Source of the DNA: Haplomitrium mnioides
Lineage: Eukaryota; Marchantiophyta; Haplomitriopsida; Calobryales
DNA length: 31,697 nt
Direction of reading: 5' to 3'
Assembly (NCBI GenBank): GCA_049999725.1
Contig: JBNGIS010036035.1
Coordinates: 1-31,697 of the forward strand
The notes below the pieces were generated by a model. That model saw only the letters and a list, made by a program, of their open reading frames with translations, made no database searches and was not told the origin of the DNA. Every line of letters begins with the position of its first letter. The first letter of the stretch is position 1. The position numbers were made by a program, and so were the translations under genes. Of the stretch, positions 19,135-29,620 are shown piece after piece.

Positions 19135-20640
19135 CTCCCCCTCGAGCTCAACATCTGTACACCAAGTTGCAGTATGAATTTCTGCAACTTTTTGGCCCCC
19201 AACGCCTTCGTAAAAATATCAGCAACTTGTCCTTCAGTGCTGATGTACAGCAGATCAATCACCCTGGCCAACAATTTCTCTCTCACAAAATGATAATGCA
19301 CCTCAATGTGCTTTGAACGTGCATGAAAAACATAATTGTTAGCCAATTGAATATTGCTAATATTGTCGCAATGAACCTTCATTGGTTCCTCCACTCTAAC
19401 ATCCAAATCCTGTAATAATTTTAGTAACCACATTACCTCATAGGTGGCCATGGCTGCTCCTCTGTATTCAGCCTCCGTACTCGATAAAGCAACTGTAGGT
19501 TGCTTTTTGCTGCTCCAAGCAATTCCAGTACTTCCACTAGTGAACCTTCTATCACTAGCACTTCCTACCCAATCTGCATCTGTGAAACCAAAAAGCTCAA
19601 ATTTGTTGTTGCTGTCATAAATCAGCCCATACTGAATTGTAGCTTTTACATACCGAAAAATTCTACGCACTACATCCAAATGCTGCTTCTTTGGTTCCTG
19701 CATAAACTGACTTACCAGACCTACATCATAACTTAGATCTGGTCTGGTGATGGTAATGTAAATCAGGCTACCTACCAACTGTCTGAACCGTGTTGGATCC
19801 TCAATCAACTCTCCTTCATGACCGATCATTTTTGTATTCTGATCTAAGGGAGTTGCAATCGGTTTGCAACCTGTCATGCCATATTTGGCCAGCATATCCA
19901 AGGCATACTGCCTCTGGATAATCCATATTCCTTTTTCTGTTTTAATCACCTCAATTCCAAGGAAATGTCACAACTCACCAAGATCCTTCATGTCAAACTT
20001 TTGTTGCAGCAATTTCTTCACTTCAGCAATATCTTGCTCACTCCCTCCTGTCATAATCAAATCATCTACATAGATCAGAATGAGCATCATACCTTTCTCT
20101 ATTTTCCTTACATACAGAGAATAATCAGCCTCTGACACCTTGAAGCCCACCGAAACAAGATATTCGCCTATCTTGTTAGACCATGCTCGAGGTGCTTGCC
20201 TCAACCCATATAGTGCCTTCTTCAGCTTGCATACCTGATCTGAATGCTTCAGATCAACAAAACCAGGTGGCTGTACCATGCACACCTCCTCTTTAAGTTC
20301 CCCATGCAGAAATGCATTTTTTACATCCACTTGTTGCAAAGTCCAATTTTTCGATGCAGCTAGTGCTATAACTGCCCGAACGGTTGTCATTCTTGCTACA
20401 GGGCTGAAGGTCTCCTCATAGTCTATCCCATGAGTCTGGGCATACCCCTTGGCCACTAACCTGGCCTTAAATCTACTTATGTTGCCATCTTCACTCCTCT
20501 TCAACTTGTAGACCCATTTGCATCCGATTGCTTTCTTCCCTTTGAGTAAATCGACCAGCTCCCAAGATTGGTTTTCTGAAGAGCTTCCATCTCTTCTACC
20601 ATTGCAGCTTCCTATCTCTCATCTCCTATAGCATCCTCAA
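19098..20640 (-). pseudogene. Copia reverse transcriptase and RNase H
   Basis: The reverse transcriptase portion starts around 20600 (WVYKLKRSEDG, then FKARLVAKGYAQ) and contains FSPVARMTTVR, QQVDVKNAFLHG and LYGLRQAPRAW. The catalytic YVDD is intact (residues 145-148 counted from 20504). A single TGA at 19968-19970 interrupts the frame within LGEL/HFLGIEV, consistent with a CGA-to-TGA change. The same frame then gives the connection region and an RNase H domain with FTDADW, SSTEAEY and HCDN (D124, E159, D195 counted from 19949), all intact, ending at 19098 just inside the 3' LTR. Apart from the nonsense codon this section is well preserved. It copies element RNA into DNA and removes the RNA strand. 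Confidence 0.93.
19135..19149 (-). other. Copia polypurine tract
   Basis: The minus strand reads GAGCTCGAGGGGGAG directly before the 3' LTR. The RNase H frame runs through it into the LTR. Confidence 0.9.
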
Positions 20641-21053
20641 ATATGACAGGTTCTTTCTCAGTGATCACTTGCACCATATATGCATGATGTGCTGTGAACG
20701 CTCCTTTGTGTATCAACCTGTCTAGAGGGTACTTCACCTTGTCACCTTTGCACAAAGGTATGCTTTGTACCTATTGCTCCTTTTGTTTTTGGCTTGATGT
20801 TGAGGTTGAGAGTAATCTCAGTTCTTCATCCAGATTTTCAGAATCACCACTACCTCCTTCTCCTAGAGACATTTCAAATTGAGAGTTATTTGGAGTATAC
20901 TACTCCAAATTCCTGCGCAACCTTCCTTGCCATGTACTAGTGTTGTCGGTGCTTCTGCCTTCACCATTATGGTCCACTCAATACTTGTGTTTGCTCAGTT
21001 GGTTCTGACACAACCTGCTTTCCATTTGTCTCACTTGTGTCATCAACCGATTT
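20641..21053 (-). pseudogene. Copia integrase-to-reverse-transcriptase linker, frame-broken
   Basis: The poorly conserved serine-rich stretch between integrase and reverse transcriptase. It is covered by short minus-strand frames only, so at least one frameshift lies here. There are no separate motifs. Confidence 0.6.
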
Positions 21054-21812
21054 CTACCTGTACCAAGTACTTAACTCATCAAATACTACATCTCTACTCA
21101 CCCTCAACATGCGTGTAGTAGGACAATAGCACCTGTACCCTTTCTGCTCATTTGAATATCCAATGAAGACAAACTTTTCAGCTTTTGGATCTAAGTTGAT
21201 GCGTGTCTCAGCTAGTACATGGACATAAGCAATACAACCAAACACTTTCAAGTGTGAAATGTCTGGGCATCTCCCTATAAACTTCTCTTCTGGCGTCATG
21301 CCATGAACTGCAGCTACAGGTGTTCTATTCATAATATAAACAGCAGTAGACACTGCTTCTGCCCTATAATAGTGTGGCATATTCTTCTCATTCATCAAAA
21401 CTCTTGCCACCTCTGCTATGTGTCGGTTCTTCCTCTCATCAACTCCATTTTGTTGAGGTGTATACCTGCATGTTTGCTGCCTTTTAATCCCCTCTCTTTG
21501 TAGGTAGGTGCAGAATTCAGAGAAATATTCTCCTCCACCATATGATCTTAGGTACTTGATTTGCTGCCCCTTCTCTTTTTCCACCATAACTCTAAAATGT
21601 TTGAAGTGATCAAACACTTCACTCTTCTGCTTCATGAAATAAATCCAGATTTTTCTGGAGTAATTATCAATGAAGGTCACATAGTATGCACACCCTCCAA
21701 TGGATCCTATTTTTGTTGGACCCCACACATCTGAATGTACCACCTCAAGTGGCTTCCTTGCCACATATGCATCAGGGGGGAATGCTTGCCTTGCATGTTT
21801 ACCAAACGGCAT
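21054..21812 (-). pseudogene. Copia integrase
   Basis: An rve-type integrase core: VVHSDVWGPTK with the first catalytic aspartate (residue 28), YVTFIDNYSRK, then LRSYGGGEYF, where the second catalytic aspartate is replaced by tyrosine (residue 91, codon 21540-21542). TPQQNGVDERKNR follows, with the catalytic glutamate present. The C-terminal copia GKG-type region follows (FGCIAYVHV, KFVFIGYSNEQKGYRCYCP). The frame is open for 252 codons but the enzyme could not join DNA ends. The upstream zinc-finger part is in a different frame (21813-21973). Confidence 0.93.
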
Positions 21813-22219
21813 GCTTCACATATTTTCTACATTCCTTCTACTTTGAACTTGGGCAGCCCACCGACTACCCCTGAGCCTTGCATATTCCTCAGCTTTTGAA
21901 CATTAACATGCCCAATCCTTTTGTGCCATATCTCTATGTCTGACACAACTCCCGTATAGTGTACAAATATGGCTTATGAAATTTCAAGCATGCTCACATC
22001 CAATGTGAACATCCTGCCACTCCTACTTCCCTTTGTGATGAGGTTACAATTGTTTCCCCAATCCTCAATAAACACACCAGTGGGGTTAAACCTGACTTGC
22101 ATATTCTGCTCTACACATTGTCCAACTGAGATCAGATTTTTCTGAATCATTGGCACATGCATCACATCAGATAGACACTTTGTTTTGCCATTCTCTAGTA
22201 CTATTGGTATGCTGCCAAT
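21813..22219 (-). pseudogene. Copia protease end and pre-integrase zinc-finger region
   Basis: An in-frame TAG at 22220-22222 separates this from the protease. The first part (22219-21974) continues the protease frame with VPMIQKNLISVGQ, the usual post-protease segment. After another stop the pre-integrase segment (WHKRIGHVN, LRNMQGSGVVGGLP) runs at about 21950-21840, with one more stop and a frameshift before the integrase frame. The HHCC zinc finger is recognisable but split. Confidence 0.85.
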
Positions 22220-22780
22220 CTAATGGATAGGATGCATAGTAGAATCACTTGTTTCCACATAACTAGATGTACTCAAATTTATGGTTTCCTTAAACCACTC
22301 TCCGTGGCCTGTCATGTGATTAGAACATGCAGAATCAACAAACCACTTATCTCCATCATTGTTTTGCTTCCCATACGCTACAGATGAGTATCTATGCTGC
22401 ATGAAAAAAAATATCTCATTGTTTGCCTTGCTGGAACTTGCATAGTTCCCTTGCACTCTGTTGTTTCTCATGTTATTCTGTTTTTTGTAGCAATCTTTTG
22501 CCATATGACCTGGCTTACCACAATAATAGCAGTCTCCCCCTGAATGTTGTGGTTGGCTTCCACGTCCTCTGTTACTCCCCCTACCTCTGAACTGGCCTCT
22601 ACCACCAAACTGGTTTGCTTGGCGATGCTGATTTTGCGCATTGTCGTTTGAACGACCTCTGCCAGCATTACTCTTACCATAGCTTCTGCCTCCTCTTCCT
22701 CTACCCCAATTATAGTAGAATGCTTGTTCTTGACTACTTGAGCCACCTCCTCGAATGTCAAGTTCTTCTGCCACTAGCAT
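22220..22780 (-). pseudogene. Copia gag C-terminus with zinc knuckle, and protease
   Basis: Residues 11-80 are a glycine/arginine-rich stretch. A canonical CCHC zinc knuckle CYYCGKPGHMAKDC follows at residues 84-97, binding element RNA. The aspartic protease active site is WFVDSACSNHM, with the catalytic aspartate at residue 149. This frame is offset from the gag frame upstream. At the junction (22770-22780) the minus strand has one ATGC where two in tandem would keep the frame open, so a 4-base deletion is the likely cause. Confidence 0.9.
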
Positions 22781-23337
22781 GCAATCAACTGTGAAAAGGA
22801 TGTGGTTCCTTCTCTCGTCCTCATTGATGTTTTGAACTGTTTATACTCTTTGCCTAAACCATTCAAGCAAACTGCCACCATGGCACTCTCCTTCACTTCT
22901 TCTCCAACATTTGCTAGCTTCTTAGCTAGTGATTTGATCTTCAAGGCAAAAGCATTTACATTCATTTTTTCTTTTTGCAGATTAAAAAATTCCATCTCTA
23001 ATGCCAACTTCCTTGCATCTGACGTGATGGCATATCTCTCCTTCAGGATGTCCCAAACTTCCTTGGGTGTCTTAGCTGCTGACACATAACCCATCATCTT
23101 GTCATCAATACTGATGGTTAGCCAATACAATAGCTTGTGGACCTTCTCTACATGTGTCTTGAAGGCTTGCATCTCTTCACTGGATGGGGACAGACATAAG
23201 ACTGGTTCAACTTCATCTCTTGTGATGAAGTCCCAGTACCCTCTTCCTTTTATAAAGTTTGTCATTCTGATTGACCAAACATTACAATTGTTTTTAGTTA
23301 GTTTCTCACTAACTATCTGAGAGATTCCATTTGCCAT
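22774..23337 (-). pseudogene. Copia gag (capsid part)
   Basis: I chose the ATG at 23337 (MANGISQIV) over the upstream TTG at 23394. The protein has the copia gag core: LTKNNCNVWSIRM, WDFI, an LLYWLTISIDDKMM segment, AKTPKEVWDILKERY, LEMEFFNLQKEKMNV and FSQLIAC at the end. It forms the particle that holds element RNA. The frame ends at 22774 because of the probable 4-base deletion described for the next segment. Confidence 0.92.
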
Positions 23338-23394
23338 CTTCCTTGCTAGCTTAAGTGAACTGTAATATCGGCTTTGTATAGTTTCAGGTTTCAA

Positions 23395-23486
23395 GGATTT
23401 CAGGTATTTGATGGGCTAATGAACAAGTTTTCTGTGAACTGGATTTCAGGTATTTGATGGGCTAATGAACAAGTTTTCTGTGAACT
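23395..23486. repeat. 46-bp tandem duplication just upstream of copia gag
   Basis: Two identical 46-bp copies (23395-23440 and 23441-23486), each beginning GGATTTCAGGTATTTGATGG. Perfect identity suggests a recent event. It lies about 58 bp before the gag ATG, in the leader. Confidence 0.95.
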
Positions 23487-24896
23487 GGATGGGTTCCTTG
23501 TGAATCCTTATGTCAAAACTGAATTTATATGTGGATAGGTTCAGGTCTTATGATAGAAGGCAATAAGAAAACACATAGACCTTCTTACCGATTTTTGTGC
23601 ACCATCATCGATTTGTTCTTCACCTCAGATGAACCTCTCTCTATCTTCTTCAATGAATAATGAAATTTTCCAGTCCCCTTCGATTCTTTGCCTTCTGCAA
23701 TTTCCTCAAGCACAAACCATAAATGTCTCTTTTCGCGATTTCCTCAAGCACAAAATAGAAATGTCTCCTTTGATTCTTCGATTCGTTCCAGCTAGCAATC
23801 AGAGCCTTTGATTCTTTGTGCCTTGTAGCTTCCTTTGATTTGACCTGACTTGTCAACACATCCAATTTTTCCTGTCCTATCAACAACACCTTGCTTCGAT
23901 TTGTGAACTGCTCCTTACCTCCTTCGATGCATTTTTCTGCTGATTCACGTTTCTTCAACAACAAATCTTTCAAGGAGCAGATCTGCTTCACATCAACTGA
24001 TTTGAGTTGCCCTTGAATTGAACTTGCTGGGCGACCCTTCCTCAATCGTCCTCCTGCAGTTTCGTCTTCAAAGGAAATCTCCTTCGACTTGTTTGCTAAT
24101 GTGATCCAATTCAGCCACAAATTGAATCGATGAGCAGAACTTTTTTGTTTCTGGTCCAAATCTCTTGATTCAAGCTGCCTTTAGATTGAAATTGCTGGAC
24201 AACCCTGCTCCAAGACTTCTATGTTGAATTTCTGCTTCATAACCTCTGCTTCAACGTCGTTTTCTTGTTCGTGCACTTTTCTTCAAAAAACCACAAATTC
24301 GAGCAGAACTTCACGAGTTCTGCTTTGATTCAACTGATTCGACTTTCTGTTGAATTGTTTCCCCTGGCGACCCTACTCCAATTGTCCTACATTGATTTCC
24401 CCTTCACGAACAGGCTCCTTTGAGGTTTTTCTGCTGCTGCGTTCTTCTTCAGCACCACATCAAATCGAGGAGCAGAACTTTGTTATTTCTGCTCCAAATC
24501 AACTGATTTCACTTGCAATCAAATCGATTCTGCTGTGCAACCTGCTGTGATCAATAACCAGGCAGAAATTTCTGAGATTTCTGCTTCAAATATCCCTGAT
24601 TATGCTTTGAGCTGTTTTCTTCCACAACTTCTTCAATTTGCTGAAAACCCTAATTTCCAGCTCTTCCTCAACACAAAAATGTCTCCTGGTCTACTGTCTT
24701 TGATTATTCAGCAACCTCCAATCTTTGACTCTTCAGCAGGGATCTTCACCAGGGCCAACGATTTTGTCTGCACTCCACTTTTTTGCAATTTCTTTGCTAC
24801 ACTTGAAGTGACAAATCTGCTGCCGCACACCAAGGAGGATCAATTTTTTTTCTTCTCAATTATTTGTGCTCCACAGTGATGTCAATTCTTGAACCT
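23487..24896 (-). other. Copia 5' leader with ~170-bp degenerate tandem repeats
   Basis: The 1.5-kb stretch between primer site and gag is unusually long for copia. Four related blocks contain AGCAGA-type motifs followed by CAACTGATT or TTGATTCA, at about 23970, 24130, 24302 and 24472 (spacing 160-172 bp). Each block has GCAGAACTT then TTCTGCT, able to form a stem of 7-9 bp (best near 24471-24494). A 169-codon frame on the element strand (23650-24159) has no ATG. Confidence 0.6.
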
Positions 24897-24908
24897 GCTC
24901 TGATGCTA
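24897..24908 (-). other. Copia primer-binding site
   Basis: The minus strand reads TAGCATCAGAGC, abutting the 5' LTR. It differs at two positions from the usual initiator methionine tRNA-complementary site. Confidence 0.85.
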
Positions 24909-25126
24909 TGTCAAAATCATTGCGCACAACTCACAAAATCACACACACTCAGGAGATGGAGAAATTCTCTATATATTAAGAGATGGCTCAAATGGCCTCA
25001 ATAATACAACAGGGAAGGAGTGCTCTCACGTGACTCCAATCTGCCCCATATAAATTACAAACCCTAACTAAACTAAGGGGGCTGCCAGATAAGCCTGGCA
25101 GCCTATTAGAGCTCGACATTTCAACA
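24909..25126 (-). repeat. Copia 5' LTR
   Basis: 218 bp, the partner of 18917-19134. Differences include C/T at the CACACACT-AGG position, G/A twice, and two changes in the GCCAG-CTC/ATA-AGCC stretch. Confidence 0.95.
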
Positions 25127-25131
25127 ACACC
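25127..25131. other. Target-site duplication ACACC (right)
   Basis: Partner of 18912-18916. Confidence 0.93.
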
Positions 25132-25748
25132 CACAACGGACTCTCATGCACACACCCGTATTCATGTAGTTTCCCTTCGGCCGCTCGAAGTCCCTAGATT
25201 GACTTCTTAAGGAAAAGGAAATTGATTGTTTGACTTCTATCAAAAAGAAGGCAGCCCTCCCAGCTGCTGGCCCTTACTCCACTCCCCAAACACACGTCAA
25301 ATTTCTCAACAGAACCGCCCAAGCGCACTCTGCCCAGCCAGAACTCTAAACTGGCGTCCTCTTACTAGAAGAAATTAACATTTAATGCACCTCCCAAGGC
25401 GCAGTGGATTCACTCTGAAATTAATCTACAGCTTGCTCTTATGCTATAGAGTAGCTTCTAGCAGCACAACTAGTTGACATAAAGATAGAGAAAAAATCAC
25501 AACCACTAGTACCTCCCACCCGTAGTGACTTGAAGAAATTGACCCCGCCCTCGAGTTCTTGGAAAATATCATGCTCGGCTTTGGCAGCACCTCCAAAACA
25601 TTAGTCCACCTGTGTGTGCCCTCCACGACTACACAGTCTACCAAACTCTTTAGCCCCTCACACCCAGCCCCGCAACACTCTCGTCGTGCTTCCTTGATGG
25701 TCCTCTTTCTCTCTTTTCCTCTCCTTTGTCTTGCACCCACGATGCTCT
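25132..25748. other. Spacer between copia element and right long repeat
   Basis: No gene is recognised. A minus-strand frame (25740-25444) is rich in arginine and glycine at its start, but it resembles no family. It abuts the end of the long LTR-like repeat, and no primer-binding site is visible at that junction. The sequence is therefore probably older flanking DNA continuous with 18500-18916. Confidence 0.4.
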
Positions 25749-26936
25749 TGTCAGCCCCCTTCTTCGGACGTTAACCTCCAAAGACTGCTTTTCAGAAGGA
25801 AAGGGCGGACATTACGGGGTTCTGGTTCTTTTATGAGATGGCCTCGCTGCAAGTTATCATTGTGAGGCCTTAAGGATGTTCCTTCTCACCTTACAGACCC
25901 TCCTCCTTGTTCACTTCTTCATTCAGACATTCATCCATAGCTCAAAAGCTTTTTTGATCGAATTCCGAAGTGGATTTCAGGGATCCGAAATAGAATCCAG
26001 ACTCAAAGTTTTACAATATAGGATCAGGTCTTGACATCTGAATTATGTAGGGGACCTGTCCACTGTATTGCCTTACCCTCTGAGGTTGATTCTTGGATTT
26101 CTATTGAGCTGAGATCCTGTTCACTTTGGATCTGAAGTGTCTTTTCAGGAAATACAAATAGAAGACAAAACTATCTAACCCACGAACACACACACACACC
26201 TAGGATACACTCCGCCAATAATCCTTTCCCTCTACAGCTCATCTGGCTTTCCCAAAATCCAAGCTTTACCACATTCTTTTGCCTTCTGATCTTGACTTTA
26301 GCAATTCCACTCACACTTCCCACTTCCACCCATGCACCCTTCTCTAGATAGTTTTTAACTTCCCTCGCGAGAAGCCCTGAATTTACTTCCTCATGATCGG
26401 AAGAGGATTTCTTTGACTTCCACCTTTGGAAGATAGTCCTCTCACTTGCTGGTCACCCACTCCACCCCGAAGCTTTGGTGGATCTTCTTACACCGTATGT
26501 GGGCACGAATGCAGCTACTCCTCCTTGACTTCCCTTGAGAGAATAAACCAGAAACGCCCTCTAAATGTTCTTGGGATTGTTGCTCTTGCACAGACAACAC
26601 TAAGACGACTCCAAGGATCCCACTTTGGCAGCCGCTCCGATTTCAGGACAACCCATACTTCCTTCCGCTTTCAAGTATTGGTCCACCTCCGGTGTTGGTC
26701 CAAACACATAGATGAGTACACCTGGATCGCCTGAGCCTCTAGAGATCCCCACCCAGCAATTCCCAACGCCCCTCCAGTCTACCTCCACCCCTGCTAGTCC
26801 CCTACTCGAGTTCACCCGCTTCAAGTGAAGCTTCAAGAATTCTACCCTCCCTACCTCGTGTGTCTTCCTTTTTGCTATCGTTCTCACGACTTGCAAGCTT
26901 GCATCCACAATCAACCCATCAAACATTGCAGACAAT

Positions 26937-26945
26937 CCATTTATA
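26937..26945 (-). promoter_or_regulatory. TATA box in right long repeat
   Basis: Minus-strand TATAAATGG preceded by a G-rich stretch. The equivalent place in the left copy (near 1270) is degraded. Confidence 0.5.
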
Positions 26946-27096
26946 CCCCTCCCCCGCGCGAATTCCCTCATGCCTATTGTTTTTTCCCTTCTCAGCGATT
27001 TGGATCATTACTGCATTTGGATGCTGATCGGTGGAAATTTAGCGTAGATTTGAAAAGGATTGGCGTAGACTGTAGAATGCAAACTCCAAGAGATCA

Positions 27097-27212
27097 GCTT
27101 AATTATGCAAGGCGATGAAGCTTGGCGTAGATCTGATGTGAATTCCAAGCATTTGGCTTAATTCTGCAAGGCGACAAAGCTTGGCGTAGATCTGATGTGA
27201 ATTCCGAGGTCT
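27097..27212. repeat. 59-bp tandem duplication
   Basis: GCTTAATTATGCAAGGCGAT starts at 27097 and its near copy at 27156. Each continues through TTGGCGTAGATCTGATGTG. A further partial GGCGTAGA copy lies near 27061. Confidence 0.9.
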
Positions 27213-27300
27213 ATTTCAAAATTTCCTATCGATCCTCGAAGCACCGCGTTTTTGCGCAGGTCCGCGGACACTCCGAAGAATCCCACGGGCTCTTTCGAGG

Positions 27301-27540
27301 CGCCACATTTCCGCAAAGTCTTGAGATTCCTGTAGAATCTCTAAGATTCCCACTGATTCCCAGAGTCCCGCTCAGGGCGCCACGTTTTTGCAAAGATCCA
27401 AGATTCTTGAAGAATCTCTAAGATTCTTAATGATTCCCAGAGTCTCGCTGAGGGCGCCACATTTTTGCAAAGATCCAAGATTCCTAAGGAATCTCTAAGA
27501 TTCTCACAGATTCCCTAGATTTTCACTGAGGACACCACAT
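27301..27540. repeat. 77-bp tandem repeat, three copies
   Basis: CGCCAC starts at 27301, 27378 and 27455, with a final partial near 27533. Each unit contains TTTTGCAAAGATCCAAGATT and GAATCTCTAAGATTC, and so has many GAATC/GATTC inverted pairs. Confidence 0.9.
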
Positions 27541-27696
27541 AATCCGTTGTGACGCCATCCAACGCTGCCCCACAAAGGGGTAGGCAAACCGTCGCGCTGA
27601 TGGTTCGTTGACCCGCTGACTTTCCCAGCTGACATGTCATTCGCAACGCCCTTGACCCTCTGAATAAGAACTACGAAGACCTCCATTTTTGCCCCC

Positions 27697-28290
27697 GTTG
27701 GATCGATGATAAATCCTCTTTTCAGCACCATTTCCTCCTTTGTCGGATCTACGCTAGATCGCCTCTTCGGCATCTTTGGTTCTCCTCTGGTTGGATCTGT
27801 GATTCGTCATCTTTTCGGCTGATCCTTTCTCGTTTCTCCTTGTCGAACTTGTGATAGATTGTCGTTTCAATGTTGCTTGCTTCTCCTTGGTCCGTTGATA
27901 AATTGCTATTTTAGCACTCATTCTTCTTATAACAGATCTACGCTATATCCTTATTTCGGCCCCCTTGTTCTTCCCCCAACGGATCCTTGATAAGTGGGCT
28001 CTCCACTTAGGGAGGTCAATCGGACCCCTGTTAAGTGGGGTTCTCCACATCGTAAGGAGGATCAGAACTGCCTTAAGTGGGTTCCCTTTGTTCCCTCTCT
28101 GACCGGACTATCGATTTATCACCTTTTCGGCATCTTCATTCCTCTTCTAACTGGACCTTCAATATATCGCGCTTTTGACATCTTGTTCCCCTCTTGGCCA
28201 GACCTTCGATTGATCGCCCTTTCGGATCTTGTTCCCATTCTGGCCAGACCGTTGATAAGTCATTGTTTTGGCACCTTGTTCTTCATGTGA
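27697..28290. repeat. ~47-bp degenerate tandem repeat
   Basis: About ten units of 43-50 bp follow GTTGGATCTTCGATAGATCG, then CCCTTTCGGCATC and a C/T-rich end. The run is interrupted near 27985-28090 by AAGTGGG-CTCC-ACTT blocks. It is probably a U3 enhancer-type array of the long repeat. Confidence 0.8.
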
Positions 28291-29548
28291 AGCATCGTTT
28301 TATCTTCATTTCAGATTCCTCTTCTTCTCTACCTCAAACTCTTCCTTCTCGTGAATCCCCTTGATATAGGAACCCTTAGAGGCTCCTTCTCTTCACTTAG
28401 ATGTGAAAAATCTCGATGTAAGAACATTGAAGAAGTCTTCTTCCTAGTTAACTTGTCGACAAGTTTGCTGTAAGAACACCGCACACCAAAGCTTCTTTAT
28501 CTTCCTCTTGTCCGAATCTTCGACATGTCACCCTTTCGGCCGATTAACCATTATCCCGCTATGGAACCCTCTTAACCGGTCCGTTGCACATCGGAAGATG
28601 AATCATAACCACCTTAAGTGAGCTCCCCACTTAGGAAGGCGGGTTTCCGCTTCGTTCTTCGGATCGGACACCATAGATACTTGTTATATGAGTCACGTAT
28701 AGCTCCTTTGAAATTCAATCCCTTCATCTTTTCTCAAACAAATCCTTACAGCACACTCTCTTGTCGTAGCCAACTGCTTCCCTCTCTGATTGATTTTCTT
28801 CCATTCTTTCTTCCGAATACTTCAGCGGTTAATTTCTCTTCACACATCTCCGCGCATCAGGGACCTCTATTCCTCGCAGAGGCGTTTCTTCACAGATGGA
28901 GTCTGCATTGCAACATATCACATCATGGCTTCTTCACTCCGTCGGATCTTCACTCTTCTATTCAAATTCCAAGAGCCAAATCCAAATTCTCCTCGATATT
29001 CTTCACGTTCTCACTTAATTTCGTCACCGCTCTTCATTACATTAACACCACGATGTATCTACACTTGCACATATTTCTTGAACTTTATCCCACCACCATT
29101 GTACCTGTTAGATGTTGTTTCCAAACGCCAACCAACTCAACCCATAGAGCAAGCCTTACATCCAATTCTCCCCTCTCACAATTCCTCCTCTCAATTTCTG
29201 CACCGATCAAATTCCTTGGAAAAATCCCCCTTCAACTTCCGATTTCTGTGCTTCGCAGTCCCCGCAATTCGATCCCTTCCTTGGCCTGCACTCGATCAAG
29301 CTCTCCCTTGCAATTCGATCCCTTCTACGCATTCAATCCTGTCCTTGGCTTGCTCACGGTCATCCTCTCCCTTGCCACACAGCTGATTGCTCGTCGAACG
29401 TCAGCTCGGGAGATATCCCATAAGTTCTTCTCCAGAAGGCACATGCACTATATAAGCCGCTCACTCTTCTTTTCTTTCGAGAGGCAACCTCTAGAGGGGT
29501 GTAAGGCCACCGCATATCCTCTTCCTACCCCTGGACGGACCTAGTTCA

Positions 29549-29620
29549 GGGCTAAACCCCCCCCCAAAGAGCAAGCTGTCCTCCAAGTTAGATACATGGT
29601 TAGTAGGCTTGGCTTGGCCC
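29549..29620 (-). other. Possible gypsy 3' end and polypurine tract
   Basis: The minus strand reads ACTTGGAGGACAGCTTGCTC, then TTTGGGGGGGGG, shortly before the long repeat. LEDSLLFGGG in one frame is the kind of ending many plant gypsy polyproteins have. The upstream part is not readable as integrase, so this is suggestive only. Confidence 0.4.

Larger units (their letters stand above)
18917..25126 (-). mobile_element. Complete Ty1/copia retrotransposon
   Basis: The two 218-bp LTRs (18917-19134 and 24909-25126) are about 96% identical, with eight or so differences by eye. They have TG...CA ends and are flanked by the perfect 5-bp duplication ACACC (18912-18916 and 25127-25131). On the minus strand the order is primer site, a long leader with repeats, gag, zinc knuckle, protease, integrase, reverse transcriptase, RNase H and polypurine tract. 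Integrase before reverse transcriptase defines Ty1/copia. The element is structurally full length (6210 bp) but disabled by frameshifts, an in-frame TAG, an in-frame TGA and loss of an integrase aspartate. It is the youngest-looking insertion in the window. Confidence 0.97.
25749..29548 (-). mobile_element. Long LTR-like repeat, right copy (about 3.8 kb)
   Basis: An inverted, diverged relative of 1-2520. The plus strand begins TGTCAGCCCCC at 25749 and the likely other end is CTAGTTCA at 29548, giving TG...CA ends. Minus-strand orientation is favoured for two reasons: a TATA box (TATAAATGG, 26945-26937) lies about two thirds along, and just outside the proposed start the minus strand reads TTGGAGGACAGC, then a nine-G run, which resembles the end of a gypsy polyprotein plus polypurine tract. 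U3 would hold three tandem repeat families (separate entries). A competing plus-strand TATA (CTATATAAGC, 29448-29457) makes the orientation uncertain. LTRs this long are known in some plant gypsy lineages. No polyprotein is visible beside it. Confidence 0.5.

Noticed and set aside
23650-24159. 169-codon minus-strand frame in the copia leader, lysine-rich
   Set aside because: It starts with TTG and contains no ATG, shows no known domain, and overlaps the leader repeats.
25430-25450. Primer-binding-site-like motif (minus strand TAGCATAAGAGC)
   Set aside because: It resembles the copia primer site, but no LTR terminus with TG...CA abuts it and no element can be traced from it.
28618-29544. 308-codon plus-strand open frame, overlapped by a 198-codon frame in another phase
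   Set aside because: Both lie inside the long LTR-like repeat, antisense to its favoured orientation. They are serine/proline/leucine-rich with no family motif; two long overlapping frames point to C/T-rich composition with few stops, not to a gene.
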